Shown: positions 41,281 to 49,891 of the stretch, piece by piece | How the letters are laid out: the number at the start of each line of letters is the position of its first letter | How positions within the stretch are numbered: the stretch's first letter is position 1 | NCBI RefSeq assembly: GCF_000007665.1 | Contig: NC_006087.1 | Coordinates: 1,674,001-1,738,000, forward strand | Direction of reading: 5' to 3' | Origin: Leifsonia xyli subsp. xyli str. CTCB07 | Lineage (GTDB): Bacteria > Actinomycetota > Actinomycetes > Actinomycetales > Microbacteriaceae | Length of the DNA stretch: 64,000 nt | Program-made: the position numbers and the translations under genes | The notes under the pieces: model-generated | Database searches by the model: none | Told to the model about the DNA's origin: nothing | Seen by the model: the letters and a program-made list of their open reading frames with translations, nothing else

Positions 41281-41290
41281 TAGACCAATA
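41281..41290 (+). promoter_or_regulatory. Operator half-site before SDR gene
   Basis: TAGACCAATA matches TAGTCCAATA at 40624-40633, inside the tetR promoter, at nine of ten positions. It lies just before the SDR ribosome site. The second half is poorly matched, so binding may be weaker here. Confidence 0.45.
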
Positions 41291-41304
41291 GTTCAAGAAA
41301 GGCG

Positions 41305-42099
41305 ATGGACATGGAACTCACTCTTCGAGGCAAGACTGCACTGGTGACTGGCGCGAGCCGGGGGATCGGCCTGGCCACGGCACGAACCCTCGTTGCAGAA
41401 GGCGTGCGCGTGGTCGGCGCTGCGCGCACGATCACACCAGAACTGAGCGAGGCGGCCCCGCTCAGCGTCGCGGGTGACCTCTCCACACCCGACGGCGCCC
41501 GGCGGGTAGTGGAGGTGGCGCTCTCGGAGCTCGGCGGCTTCGACATCCTGGTCAACAACGTCGGAGCCGGCGACGCCGACAAGCTGAAGCCCGGCGGGTT
41601 CCTGGACGCTGACGACGCCCAGTGGCGGAACCTCCTCGACCTCAATCTGTTCAGCGCGGTGTGGACATCGCGGGCCGCGTTGCCGTCGCTGATCGAGCGC
41701 CACGGCGCGATCGTCAACGTCTCCTCGATCACCTCACGAGTGCCCGCGACGGGACCGGTCGGCTACAGCGAGGCGAAGGCGGCACTCACGGCATTCGGAA
41801 AACGGCTGGCTGAGGAGTTCGGTCCGCAGGGGGTGCGTGTGAACACGGTCTCTCCTAGCCCGGTCGGCACCGGTCTCTGGCGGGATCCGGACGGCTTCGG
41901 CAGCAAAGTCGCCGAGACGCTCGGTGCGACGCATGCGGACTTCCTGGCGGCGCTGCCCGCGACCTTCGGCGTCACGAGTGGACGACTGGTGGAACCGGAG
42001 GAGGGTGCGGCTCTCATCGCTCTGCTCGTCTCGCCTGTGACGGCCAGCGTCCTCGGCGCCGACCTCGTCATCGACGGCGGCACCGTCAAAACCGTCTAA
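41305..42099 (+). CDS. Short-chain dehydrogenase/reductase
   Basis: 264-residue classical SDR. Cofactor loop TGASRGIG at about residues 14-21, NNVG at about 89-92, active-site Ser in NVSSITSR and the catalytic YSEAK. The residue after the second strand is Ala rather than Arg, without a clear cofactor preference. Substrate unknown. ATG at 41305 after AAAGG; a second ATG at 41311 is possible. It follows the TetR gene by 80 bases and precedes an NTF2-like gene by 44, a set often co-regulated by the TetR. Confidence 0.92.
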   Translation: MDMELTLRGKTALVTGASRGIGLATARTLVAEGVRVVGAARTITPELSEAAPLSVAGDLSTPDGARRVVEVALSELGGFDILVNNVGAGDADKLKPGGFLDADDAQWRNLLDLNLFSAVWTSRAALPSLIERHGAIVNVSSITSRVPATGPVGYSEAKAALTAFGKRLAEEFGPQGVRVNTVSPSPVGTGLWRDPDGFGSKVAETLGATHADFLAALPATFGVTSGRLVEPEEGAALIALLVSPVTASVLGADLVIDGGTVKTV

Positions 42100-42143
42100 C
42101 ACCCACCTTTCACTCGCAAGCCAGAACAGACCCGGAGATCTTC

Positions 42144-42518
42144 ATGAACGCTCACGCCCCCCTCGACTTCCACGAGCACTAGCTCACCACCTGGACAGAG
42201 CCCGATGCCGATCGGCGACTCCGCGCCACCGAGAGAATCTGGGCCCCCGACGGCAAGCTCGTGATCTCGTCTCTTGGAATCACGCTGCACGGCACGGCAG
42301 AGATCTCGGCGCACATCGCCCGCGTTCACAACGACATGATCGTGGCCAAACGACTCACGTTCAGCTACGACCAGCAGCACGAAGCCGACGATGCGCTCCT
42401 GCTGCGCTGGTCAATGACCGGACCGTCAGGCGACGTCGCCGGGCGAGGCGTCGATATCGTGTTTCGCAACCCCACAGGGCAGGTAGAGACCGCATACATG
42501 TTTATGGGGGTGAACTGA
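42144..42518 (+). pseudogene. NTF2/SnoaL-like protein with early stop
   Basis: Small NTF2-like (SnoaL) fold protein, 124 sense codons expected. ATG at 42144 after CGGAG; 12 codons on, TAG at 42180-42182 interrupts the frame just before LTTWTEPDADRR. The rest reads cleanly through ERIWAPDGKLVI, DALLLRWSMTGPSG and VETAYMFMGVN. These proteins act as small isomerases, cyclases or binding modules. One nonsense substitution, no indel. A GTG or ATG restart inside would lack the first helix. Confidence 0.8.
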
Positions 42519-42674
42519 CCCGCCGTGCCGGTGCGTGCGAACAACATTCTGACCTCCTCCACGTAACGGTGCCGGGCCAGCGCCCCCTCGTGGCCGACGA
42601 TGCGCGCTTTTGTGTTCGAGTCGATATGACCCTAAGCTGAGGGCCGGGAAGACTTTAGTGGCACGGAGGCCGGG

Positions 42675-44705
42675 GTGACGGGACACGAGACCTTGCACGA
42701 GCGCGCCAGCGCGCTGCTCGCGGTGTCCACCGTGATCTTCGCGCTGCGGAAGGACGCTTCGGCCGAGGGCCCGCCGCAGGTGAGGCTGCCGTTGGTGCGC
42801 CGCATCCGGGAGCCGTTCGAAGGACGCTGGGCGCTGCCGGGCGGTCCGCTCCGGGTGGGCGAAGATCTCGGGTACGCCGCCGCACGCACGCTGGGCGAGA
42901 CGACGGGGCTGACGCCACGCTACCTGGAGCAGCTCTACACCTTCGGGGACGCGCTGCGCTCCCGGAGCCACGAACGGGTCGTCTCGATCGTCTACTGGGC
43001 GCTCGTCGGCAGCGCGGAGGCCAAGCGCGCGAGCGTCGGCGAGAACGTCGCCTGGTTCGCGGCGGACGAGCTGCCCGAGCTGGCTTTCGACCAAACCCTC
43101 ATCGTGCAGTACGCCCTCTGGCGGCTGCGCACGAAGATGGAACATTCGCGGATCGCGCACGCCTTCCTGGGCGAGCGCTTCACCCTCGCCCAGCTGCGCG
43201 AGGTACACGAGGCGGTGCTCGGGCGCCCGCTCGACCCCGCGAACTTCCGGCGGACCATCGAATCCTCCGGCACAGTCGTCGCCACCGGCGACTACCTGAC
43301 CGGGACGCCGCACCGGCCACCCCGGCTCTACCGCTACAACGGCTCGATCGACCTCGCCGACGCGGAGCCACTCCCCCCGGCAGCGGCATCCATTCGAAGG
43401 AGCAACCCGATGACCATCGCTTCGGTCGACACCACCATCCGGCTCATCTCGCGCGGCGAGCTGGACAGCGCCACCTGCGCGCCCGAGCTGGCGGAGGCGC
43501 CGTGGCTCTTCGACGCGGCAGCGCCATCGTACGGCCCGGGCGCCTCGCAGGCCGACCCAATCCCCGCCCTCGCGCCCCGGCAGGGCGAGCTGCCGGAGGA
43601 GTACCGCACGGAGAGCGAGGAGGAGCTATCCGGGCGCATCCACGCCGCGAAGGCCACCCTCGGCGACCGTGTCGCGGTCATGGGGCACTTCTACCAGCGC
43701 GACGAGGTCGTGCGGTTCGCGGACTTCGTGGGCGACTCCTTCCAGCTCGCGAACGCGGCGAAGGCCCGGCCGGAGGCGGAGGCGATCGTGTTCTGCGGCG
43801 TCCACTTCATGGCTGAGACCGCAGACATCGTCTCCCGGCCCGACCAGCGCGTCATCCTGCCGAACCTCGCCTCCGGGTGCTCGATGGCCGACATGGCCGA
43901 CCTCGACTCGGTGGAGGAGTGCTGGGAGGCGCTCGAGGAGCTGTACGGCGCCGAGCCCGACGCAGACGGCCGGGTCCCGGTTATCCCGGTGACCTACATG
44001 AACTCGTCGGCGGCGCTGAAGGCGTTCTGCGGCGAACGCGGCGGGATCGTGTGTACCTCCTCCAACGCCGCGACCGTGCTGGAGTGGGCGTTCGAGCGCG
44101 GGCAGCGCGTGCTGTTCTTCCCCGACCAGCACCTTGGACGCAACACGGCGAAGGCGATGGGCGTCCCGGTCGAGCGGATTCCGCTGTGGAACCCGCGGAA
44201 GCCGCTCGGCGGCAGCAGCGAGACGATGCTGCGGGACGCACGGGTCATCCTCTGGCACGGCTTCTGCTCGGTACACAAGCGGTTCACCGTGGGGCAGATC
44301 GAGCAGGCGCGAGCCGCGTTCCCCGGCGTCCGCGTCATCGTCCATCCCGAATGCCCGATGGAGGTCGTGGACGCAGCCGACGAGAGCGGATCGACGGACT
44401 ACATTGTGAAGGCCATCCAGGCGGCGCCCGCCGGTTCGACGTTAGCCATCGGCACCGAGATCAACCTCGTGCAGCGGCTCGCGGCGCAGTTCCCGCAGCA
44501 CACGGTCTTCTGCCTCGACTCGGTGGTGTGCCCGTGCTCGACGATGTACCGCATCCACCCCGGCTACCTAGCCTGGGTACTCGAGTCGCTCGTGCGCGGC
44601 GAGGTCGTCAACCAGGTGAGCGTGCCGGCCGCAGTCGCCGGCCCGGCCCGGGCGGCGCTCGAGCGCATGCTCGCCGCGCGGCCGGACACGACGATGGCGG
44701 CCTGA
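42675..44705 (+). CDS. Nudix/winged-helix NAD regulator (NrtR-like), open into nadA
   Basis: Residues 1-245 form a Nudix domain (WALPGGPLRVGEDL onward) followed by a winged-helix-like tail with FLGERFTLAQLREVHEAVLGR and FRRTIESSGTVVATG. This is the layout of NrtR, the ADP-ribose-sensing repressor of NAD genes. The Nudix box lacks several catalytic glutamates, as in NrtR. There is no stop codon before nadA: the frame passes through AASIRRSN into the nadA ATG at 43410. Either a 676-residue fusion is made or nadA is translated separately from its own AAGGAG. GTG start at 42675 after GGAGG. Regulator function is inferred from architecture and position. Confidence 0.8.
   Translation: MTGHETLHERASALLAVSTVIFALRKDASAEGPPQVRLPLVRRIREPFEGRWALPGGPLRVGEDLGYAAARTLGETTGLTPRYLEQLYTFGDALRSRSHERVVSIVYWALVGSAEAKRASVGENVAWFAADELPELAFDQTLIVQYALWRLRTKMEHSRIAHAFLGERFTLAQLREVHEAVLGRPLDPANFRRTIESSGTVVATGDYLTGTPHRPPRLYRYNGSIDLADAEPLPPAAASIRRSNPMTIASVDTTIRLISRGELDSATCAPELAEAPWLFDAAAPSYGPGASQADPIPALAPRQGELPEEYRTESEEELSGRIHAAKATLGDRVAVMGHFYQRDEVVRFADFVGDSFQLANAAKARPEAEAIVFCGVHFMAETADIVSRPDQRVILPNLASGCSMADMADLDSVEECWEALEELYGAEPDADGRVPVIPVTYMNSSAALKAFCGERGGIVCTSSNAATVLEWAFERGQRVLFFPDQHLGRNTAKAMGVPVERIPLWNPRKPLGGSSETMLRDARVILWHGFCSVHKRFTVGQIEQARAAFPGVRVIVHPECPMEVVDAADESGSTDYIVKAIQAAPAGSTLAIGTEINLVQRLAAQFPQHTVFCLDSVVCPCSTMYRIHPGYLAWVLESLVRGEVVNQVSVPAAVAGPARAALERMLAARPDTTMAA
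43410..44705 (+). CDS. nadA: Quinolinate synthase
   Basis: [4Fe-4S] enzyme that condenses iminoaspartate with dihydroxyacetone phosphate to quinolinate. Three cluster cysteines are visible in FCGVHFMAETA, GGIVCTSSNA and VVCPCSTMYR; the motif HPECPMEV is also present. From the ATG at 43410 (AAGGAG seven bases upstream) it has 431 residues, longer than enterobacterial NadA because of an N-terminal extension of about 75 residues. In frame with the Nudix gene. The operon continues nadB, nadC, cysteine desulfurase. Confidence 0.94.
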   Translation: MTIASVDTTIRLISRGELDSATCAPELAEAPWLFDAAAPSYGPGASQADPIPALAPRQGELPEEYRTESEEELSGRIHAAKATLGDRVAVMGHFYQRDEVVRFADFVGDSFQLANAAKARPEAEAIVFCGVHFMAETADIVSRPDQRVILPNLASGCSMADMADLDSVEECWEALEELYGAEPDADGRVPVIPVTYMNSSAALKAFCGERGGIVCTSSNAATVLEWAFERGQRVLFFPDQHLGRNTAKAMGVPVERIPLWNPRKPLGGSSETMLRDARVILWHGFCSVHKRFTVGQIEQARAAFPGVRVIVHPECPMEVVDAADESGSTDYIVKAIQAAPAGSTLAIGTEINLVQRLAAQFPQHTVFCLDSVVCPCSTMYRIHPGYLAWVLESLVRGEVVNQVSVPAAVAGPARAALERMLAARPDTTMAA

Positions 44706-44706
44706 C

Positions 44707-46210
44707 GTGGCCCGCGTCGTCGTCGCCGGGAGCGGCATCGCCGGGCTGGTCGCCGCGCTGCGAGCGGCCGGGCGGCACCAGGTCACGATCGTGACCAAGG
44801 GCGCGCTCGCGGAGAGCAGCACGCGATACGCACAGGGCGGGATCGCCACGGCCCTGTCTCCGGAAGACAGTGTCGCGGCGCACATCGCGGACACGCTGCG
44901 CGCCGGTGCGGGCCTGAGCGTCCCGGAAGCCGTGACGGCGCTGTGCGCCGACGGCCCGGAGCGCGTGCGCGAACTCCTCGCGCTCGGGCTGGAAGCGGCG
45001 CACTCGCGCGCGCGTCCTGCACGCGGGCGGGGACGCAACCGGCGCGGAGATCGAGCGGGCGCTGGCCGCCGCCGTGCGCGCGGCAGGCATCCCCGTGATC
45101 GAGCAGGCCTTCCTGAGGGAGGTCCTGGTCGCGGATCGCCGCGCGACCGGCGTGCTGATCCGGCAGGCAGACGGGAGCACGACGACCATCGCGGCCGATG
45201 CCGTCCTCCTCGCGACCGGCGGCTGGGGACAGCTGTACGGCCGCACGACCAACCCCGCGGTGGCGACCGGCGACGGGGTCACGACGGCCTGGCGGGCCGG
45301 GGCCGCGCTCGCCGACCTGGAGTTCACGCAGTTCCATCCGACAGCACTGGCCGGCTCCGGGGCGGCCTTCCTCCTCTCAGAGGCGGTCCGCGGCGAAGGG
45401 GCGGTGCTGCGGAACGCGCGCGGAGAGCGGTTCCTGCGGGAGGTTCATCCCGACGCCGAGCTCGCGCCCCGGGATGTGGTGGCGCGCGGGATCGCGGTGG
45501 AAATGGCCGCACAGGGTGGCGCGCCGGTCGTGCTCGACGCGACGATGCTGGGCGCGGAGTTCCTGGCACGGCGGTTCCCGACGATCGACGCAGCGTGCCG
45601 GGAGGCCGGATTCGACTGGTCCCGCGAACCGGTGCCGGTGACGCCCGCAGCGCACTATGCGATGGGCGGGGTCGCGACGGACACCGCGGGCCGGACGACC
45701 CTGCCCGGACTGTTCGCGGTGGGCGAGGCGGCCTGCACCGGCGCGCACGGAGCGAACCGACTGGCATCGAACTCGCTGCTCGAGGGACTGGTGTTCGCAC
45801 ACAGGGCCGCCGCAGCGGTGGACACCTTCGACGCGGGCGGGGACTGGCCCGGTCCACCCGCCTGGCTCAACGCTGCGGGAGGCAGCGACACGCTGCCGGA
45901 GTCCGCGCCTCTCTCCCCCTTCGACCGTGCGCGCCTGCAGAGCGTCCTGTGGTCGGCGGCCGGCCTGAGCCGCACCCGCACCGGCCTCGCCCGGGCCGCC
46001 GCCGAGCTGGCCGGGATGCGGACGCCCGCGCCCGGCGAGGACGCGAATCTGCTGCTGCTCGGCCGCCTCGTCGTCGCCGCGGCGCTCTCGCGGGAAGAGT
46101 CCCGCGGCGCGCACTATCGCTCCGACTTCCCACTGACCGCCCCCGGCGACGCCCGGCACACCGTGCTCGCGCCTCTGCCGCTCCCGACCGAGGAGACCGT
46201 TCCATGCTGA
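44707..46210 (+). pseudogene. nadB: L-aspartate oxidase, frameshifted with internal deletion
   Basis: FAD enzyme that makes iminoaspartate for NadA. The first part has the FAD motif AGSGIAGLVAAL and RYAQGGIATAL. The frame then breaks in a CG repeat at 45001-45015 and continues to 46210 with HAGGDATGAEIERAL, EFTQFHPTAL and GANRLASNSLLEGL. Where related proteins have about 14 residues between LALG and the HSR motif (containing an FD-DG stretch), this sequence jumps directly from LLALG to LEAAHSR, suggesting a small deletion as well. GTG start one base after the nadA stop. Confidence 0.88.
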
Positions 46211-47064
46211 CGCGCCCGATCATCGACGCCGCCGTGAGCGCCGCCCTCGCCGAGGACGCACCCTGGGGCGATCTGACCAGCGAACTCCTCATTCCCACAT
46301 CGGCGTACGCTTCCGCCCGGCTCGCCGCCCGGGAGCCAGGGACCTTCGCCGGGGGCGAGGTGTTCGCCGCAGCGATGCGGCTGACCGACCCCGGCATCCA
46401 GGTCATCCTCGCGGTCGCGGACGGGGACGCCTTCGAGGCCGGCGACACGCTCGCCACCGTCAGCGGACCGGCGGGCTCGGTGCTGACGGCGGAGCGGGTG
46501 GCGCTGAACTTCGCCCAGCGGATGAGCGGAATCGCCACGCTCACAGCGTCCTTCGTCCGTGCGGTGGCGCACACCTCCGCTCGGATTGTGGACACCCGGA
46601 AGACGACGCCGGGCCTGCGCGCCTTCGAACGGCACGCGGTGCGCTGCGGCGGCGGCGGCAACCATCGCTTCTCGCTCTCGGACGCGGTGATGGCCAAAGA
46701 CAATCACCTCGCCGTGCTGACCGCGCAGTCGGGGCTGTCGGTCACCGCTGCGCTGAAGAAAGTGCGACGGGAGCTCTCCCACACCACGCACCTCGAGGTG
46801 GAGGTCGACCGTCTCGACCAGATCGAGCCGGTGCTCGCCGCCGGCGTCGACACGATCATGCTCGACAACTTCACGCTGGAACAGCTGCGCGAAGGCGTTG
46901 CGATCGTGGACGGCCGGGCGATCGTGGAGGCGAGCGGCACGGTGAGTCTCTCGACCGTGCGCGCCATCGCGGAGACCGGTGTGGACATCATCTCGGCCGG
47001 CGCGCTGACGCACAGCGTGCGCTCGCTCGATCTTGGGCTGGATGTGGTGGTCGAGACGCCGTGA
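46204..47064 (+). CDS. nadC: Nicotinate-nucleotide pyrophosphorylase (carboxylating)
   Basis: Quinolinate phosphoribosyltransferase, 286 residues. Family marks: EDAPWGDLTSELL at the N-terminus, VDTRKTTPGLRAFE, the substrate-binding RCGGGGNHRF, MAKDNHL, and the terminal VDIISAGALTHSV. ATG at 46204 overlaps the nadB stop by seven bases; its own stop overlaps the next start (GTGA). Intact, so it can act on quinolinate from NadA if iminoaspartate is available. Confidence 0.96.
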   Translation: MLTRPIIDAAVSAALAEDAPWGDLTSELLIPTSAYASARLAAREPGTFAGGEVFAAAMRLTDPGIQVILAVADGDAFEAGDTLATVSGPAGSVLTAERVALNFAQRMSGIATLTASFVRAVAHTSARIVDTRKTTPGLRAFERHAVRCGGGGNHRFSLSDAVMAKDNHLAVLTAQSGLSVTAALKKVRRELSHTTHLEVEVDRLDQIEPVLAAGVDTIMLDNFTLEQLREGVAIVDGRAIVEASGTVSLSTVRAIAETGVDIISAGALTHSVRSLDLGLDVVVETP

Positions 47065-48206
47065 TCTACCTGGACGCCGCCGCCACCTCCGCGGTCCGCC
47101 GCGACGTGCTGGAGGCGATGTGGCCGTATCTGACGGGCGACTTCGGCAACCCGTCGAGCCACCACAGCCTCGGCGAGACGGCGGCCCGGGCTCTCGGCGA
47201 GGCCCGGAGCGCGGTCGCCGCCTGGCTCGGCTGCCGGGCCTCCGAGGTGGTGTTCACCTCGGGGGGGACGGAGGCCGACAACCTCGCGGTCAAAGGCATC
47301 GCTCTGGCGAACCCGCGCGGCCGGCACCTCGTCACCACCCCGATCGAGCACGAGGCTGTGCTGGCCTCGGCCGACCACCTGGTGCGTGAGCACGGCTTCT
47401 CGGTGACGCTCGTGCCGGTCGGCCGGGACGGTCTCGTCGACACGGCGGATTTCGCAGCGGCGCTCCGGCCGGACACAACGCTGGCCTCCGTGATGCTCGC
47501 GAACAACGAGGTCGGGACGGTGCAGCCGGTCGCGGAGCTGGCGGCGCTGGCGCACGGGCACGGTATCCCGTTCCACACCGATGCGGTGCAGGCAGCGGGC
47601 TGGCTGCCACTGGATGTGCGGGCGCTCGGGGTGGACGCGCTCAGCGTGTCGGGCCACAAGATCGGGGCGTCGAAGGGCATCGGCGCACTGTGCGTGCACG
47701 GCCGCGTCCCGCTGGAGCCGGTGCTGCACGGGGGCGGCCAGGAGCGCGGACGCCGGTCGGGGACGGAGAACGTCGCCGGAGCGGTCGGCTTCGCGGTGGC
47801 CGCCCAGGCGACGGCGACCGGCCGCGATGACCGGGCGACGGCCGCCCAGGCAGCCCGCGACGCCTTCGTGGCCGCTGTGCTGGAGGCCGCGCCGGGAGCC
47901 GAGCTGACCGGGCATCCCTCGCTGCGGCTGCCGGGCACCGCATCGTTCGTCTTCCCGGGGACGAGCGGAGAGGCCGTGCTGCTGGAACTGGAGCGGAACG
48001 GAGTGGTCTCCTCGAGCGGGTCGGCCTGCGCGGCCGGAAGCGAGGAGGCCTCGCATGTGCTGCTGGCGCTCGGCTACCCCGCGGAGCTGGCGCGCACGGC
48101 TGTGCGATTCTCGTGGGGTCCCGAGACAGGCGCGGCGGAGCTGGCCGGTGTCGCGCTCGCGGTCGGGGCGGCGGTCCGCCGGGTCGCCGGATTGCGTGGA
48201 GAGTGA
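47061..48206 (+). CDS. Cysteine desulfurase
   Basis: PLP-dependent NifS/IscS-like enzyme, 381 residues. PLP lysine in SGHKIGASKG, cofactor His in PIEHEAVL, active-site Cys in SSSGSACAAGSEEASHV. Position as the last gene of the nad cluster (GTGA overlap with nadC) suggests the NadS role, supplying sulfur for the NadA iron-sulfur cluster. It could also serve general Fe-S or thio-modification. GTG start at 47061. Confidence 0.92.
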   Translation: MIYLDAAATSAVRRDVLEAMWPYLTGDFGNPSSHHSLGETAARALGEARSAVAAWLGCRASEVVFTSGGTEADNLAVKGIALANPRGRHLVTTPIEHEAVLASADHLVREHGFSVTLVPVGRDGLVDTADFAAALRPDTTLASVMLANNEVGTVQPVAELAALAHGHGIPFHTDAVQAAGWLPLDVRALGVDALSVSGHKIGASKGIGALCVHGRVPLEPVLHGGGQERGRRSGTENVAGAVGFAVAAQATATGRDDRATAAQAARDAFVAAVLEAAPGAELTGHPSLRLPGTASFVFPGTSGEAVLLELERNGVVSSSGSACAAGSEEASHVLLALGYPAELARTAVRFSWGPETGAAELAGVALAVGAAVRRVAGLRGE

Positions 48207-48270
48207 ACGCGGGCGAGCGGTGACACCAGAGGGAGCCAGCCGTGTCCGAGGTCACCGATACTCTTGACCG

Positions 48271-49759
48271 GTGACGGAAAAGATCTCAGCTCCGGCCAGC
48301 CCACCCACGGTGGCTCCGGGTGTCCCGGCTGCCCCAGCGGAGCTGTCGAAACGGGACTCGCGGGTCATCTGGCTGCTGCTGGCGGCCACGTTCGTCGTGA
48401 TCCTGAACGAAACGATCATGACGGTCGCCCTCCCGAAGCTGATGAACGATCTTCGCATCGACGCACTCGCGGCCCAGTGGCTGTCCACGGCGTTCATGCT
48501 GACGATGGCGGTGGTCATCCCGATCACCGGGTTCCTGCTGCAACGGCTCTCGACGCGCGCCGTATTCATCGCGGCCCTGTCGCTGTTCTCGGTCGGGACG
48601 CTCACAGCGGCCCTCGCCCCCAGTTTCGCGGTGCTGGTGGGAGCGCGCGTGATCCAGGCGACCGGCACGGCGATCATGCTTCCCCTGCTGATGACCACGC
48701 TCATGACCGTGGTGCCCCCGGCGAAGCGCGGCCGGACGATGGGCAATGTGTCGATCGTGATCTCGGTCGCACCGGCCATCGGCCCCGCGATCTCGGGCTT
48801 CATCCTGAACTACCTGGCGTGGCAGTGGCTTTCCTCATTGTGCTGCCGATCGCCCTCGTCATGCTGCTGATCGGCATCAAGTACGTGGAGAACGTCGGGG
48901 AGACCTCGCGCAGCCGCATCGACGTCCTCACGGTGGCGCTCTCAGCGTTCGGCTTCGGCGGGCTCGTGTACGGCCTGACGCTGAGCGGGGAGTCGAGGGG
49001 GTCGGGGCCGGTCCGGCGATGTGGGTTTCGCTGGCGGTCGGGGTCGTCGCGCTGACGGCGTTCGTCCTGCGGCAGCTCGTTCTGCAACGCAGAGACCGGG
49101 CGCTGATCGACCTGCGCACGTTCCGCAGGCCCCTGTTCACGACCGCGATCGCGATGATGGCCATCAGCATGGCCTCCCTGTTCGGCGTCATCATCGTTCT
49201 GCCGCTGTATTTGCAGCACGTCCTGCACCTGGACACGCTCTCGACCGGTTTGCTCCTGTTGCCGGACGGGCTCGCGATGGGGCTCGCAGCGCCCGTCGTC
49301 GGGCGTCTCTACGACCGGTTCGGGCCACAGCCGCTGGTGGCGCCGGGGGCGATCCTCGTCAGCCTGGTGCTGTGGGGACTCACGATGGTGACCGAGCACA
49401 CGCCGGTGTCCCTCCTTCTGATCGCGCACATCGCCTTCAGCCTCGGGCTCGCGCTGATGTCCACGCCGCTGTTCACGGCGGGGCTGGGCGCGGTTCCGCC
49501 GCACCTCTACTCGCACGGCTCGGCGATCGTCGGCACCGTGCAGCAGGTCGCGGGCGCGGCGGGGACAGCGCTGCTGATCGCCCTGATGTCGCTGCAGACC
49601 TCGAATCTGCTCCGAGACGGATCGCCGGTGGATGCGGCGACCGCGGGCGGCGTGCGCGCGGCCTTCCTCGGGGCGGCGATCATCTCGCTGTTCGCGGTGG
49701 CAGACTCGTTCTTCGTGCGGAAGCCCGCTGACGCGCCCGACGGAGCGGACGCGCACTAA
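48271..49759 (+). pseudogene. MFS drug exporter (DHA2 type), two frameshifts
   Basis: 14-helix major facilitator of the EmrB/QacA type. First segment (to about 48832) has IWLLLAATFVVILNETIMTVALP and the GARVIQATGTAIMLPLL loop. One T lost near 48829-48833 moves it to a second frame (FLIVLPIALVMLLIGIKYV, VLTVALSAFGFGGLVYGL). A second lesion in the G-run at 48997-49001 moves it to a third (MWVSLAVGVVAL to the end at 49759). Restored length is about 495 residues. The start codon is GTG (48271), with a poor ribosome site. Two independent lesions argue for real decay. Confidence 0.9.
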
Positions 49760-49891
49760 CGCGCCATCGAGCCGATGTCGGAGCACGACCGCGGGGTCGC
49801 CGGCGGCCAGCGCCGCCGTGACAGCCGCCGGCCCGCTTCGCAGACGTAAGCCCGGTGCTCCGGAGTGCCGTCCGCGGGATATCGTGGCTAC

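Noticed and set aside
42600..42640. GTTCGAGTC resembling a tRNA T-loop
   Set aside because: Flanking bases do not pair and no acceptor or anticodon stems can be drawn.
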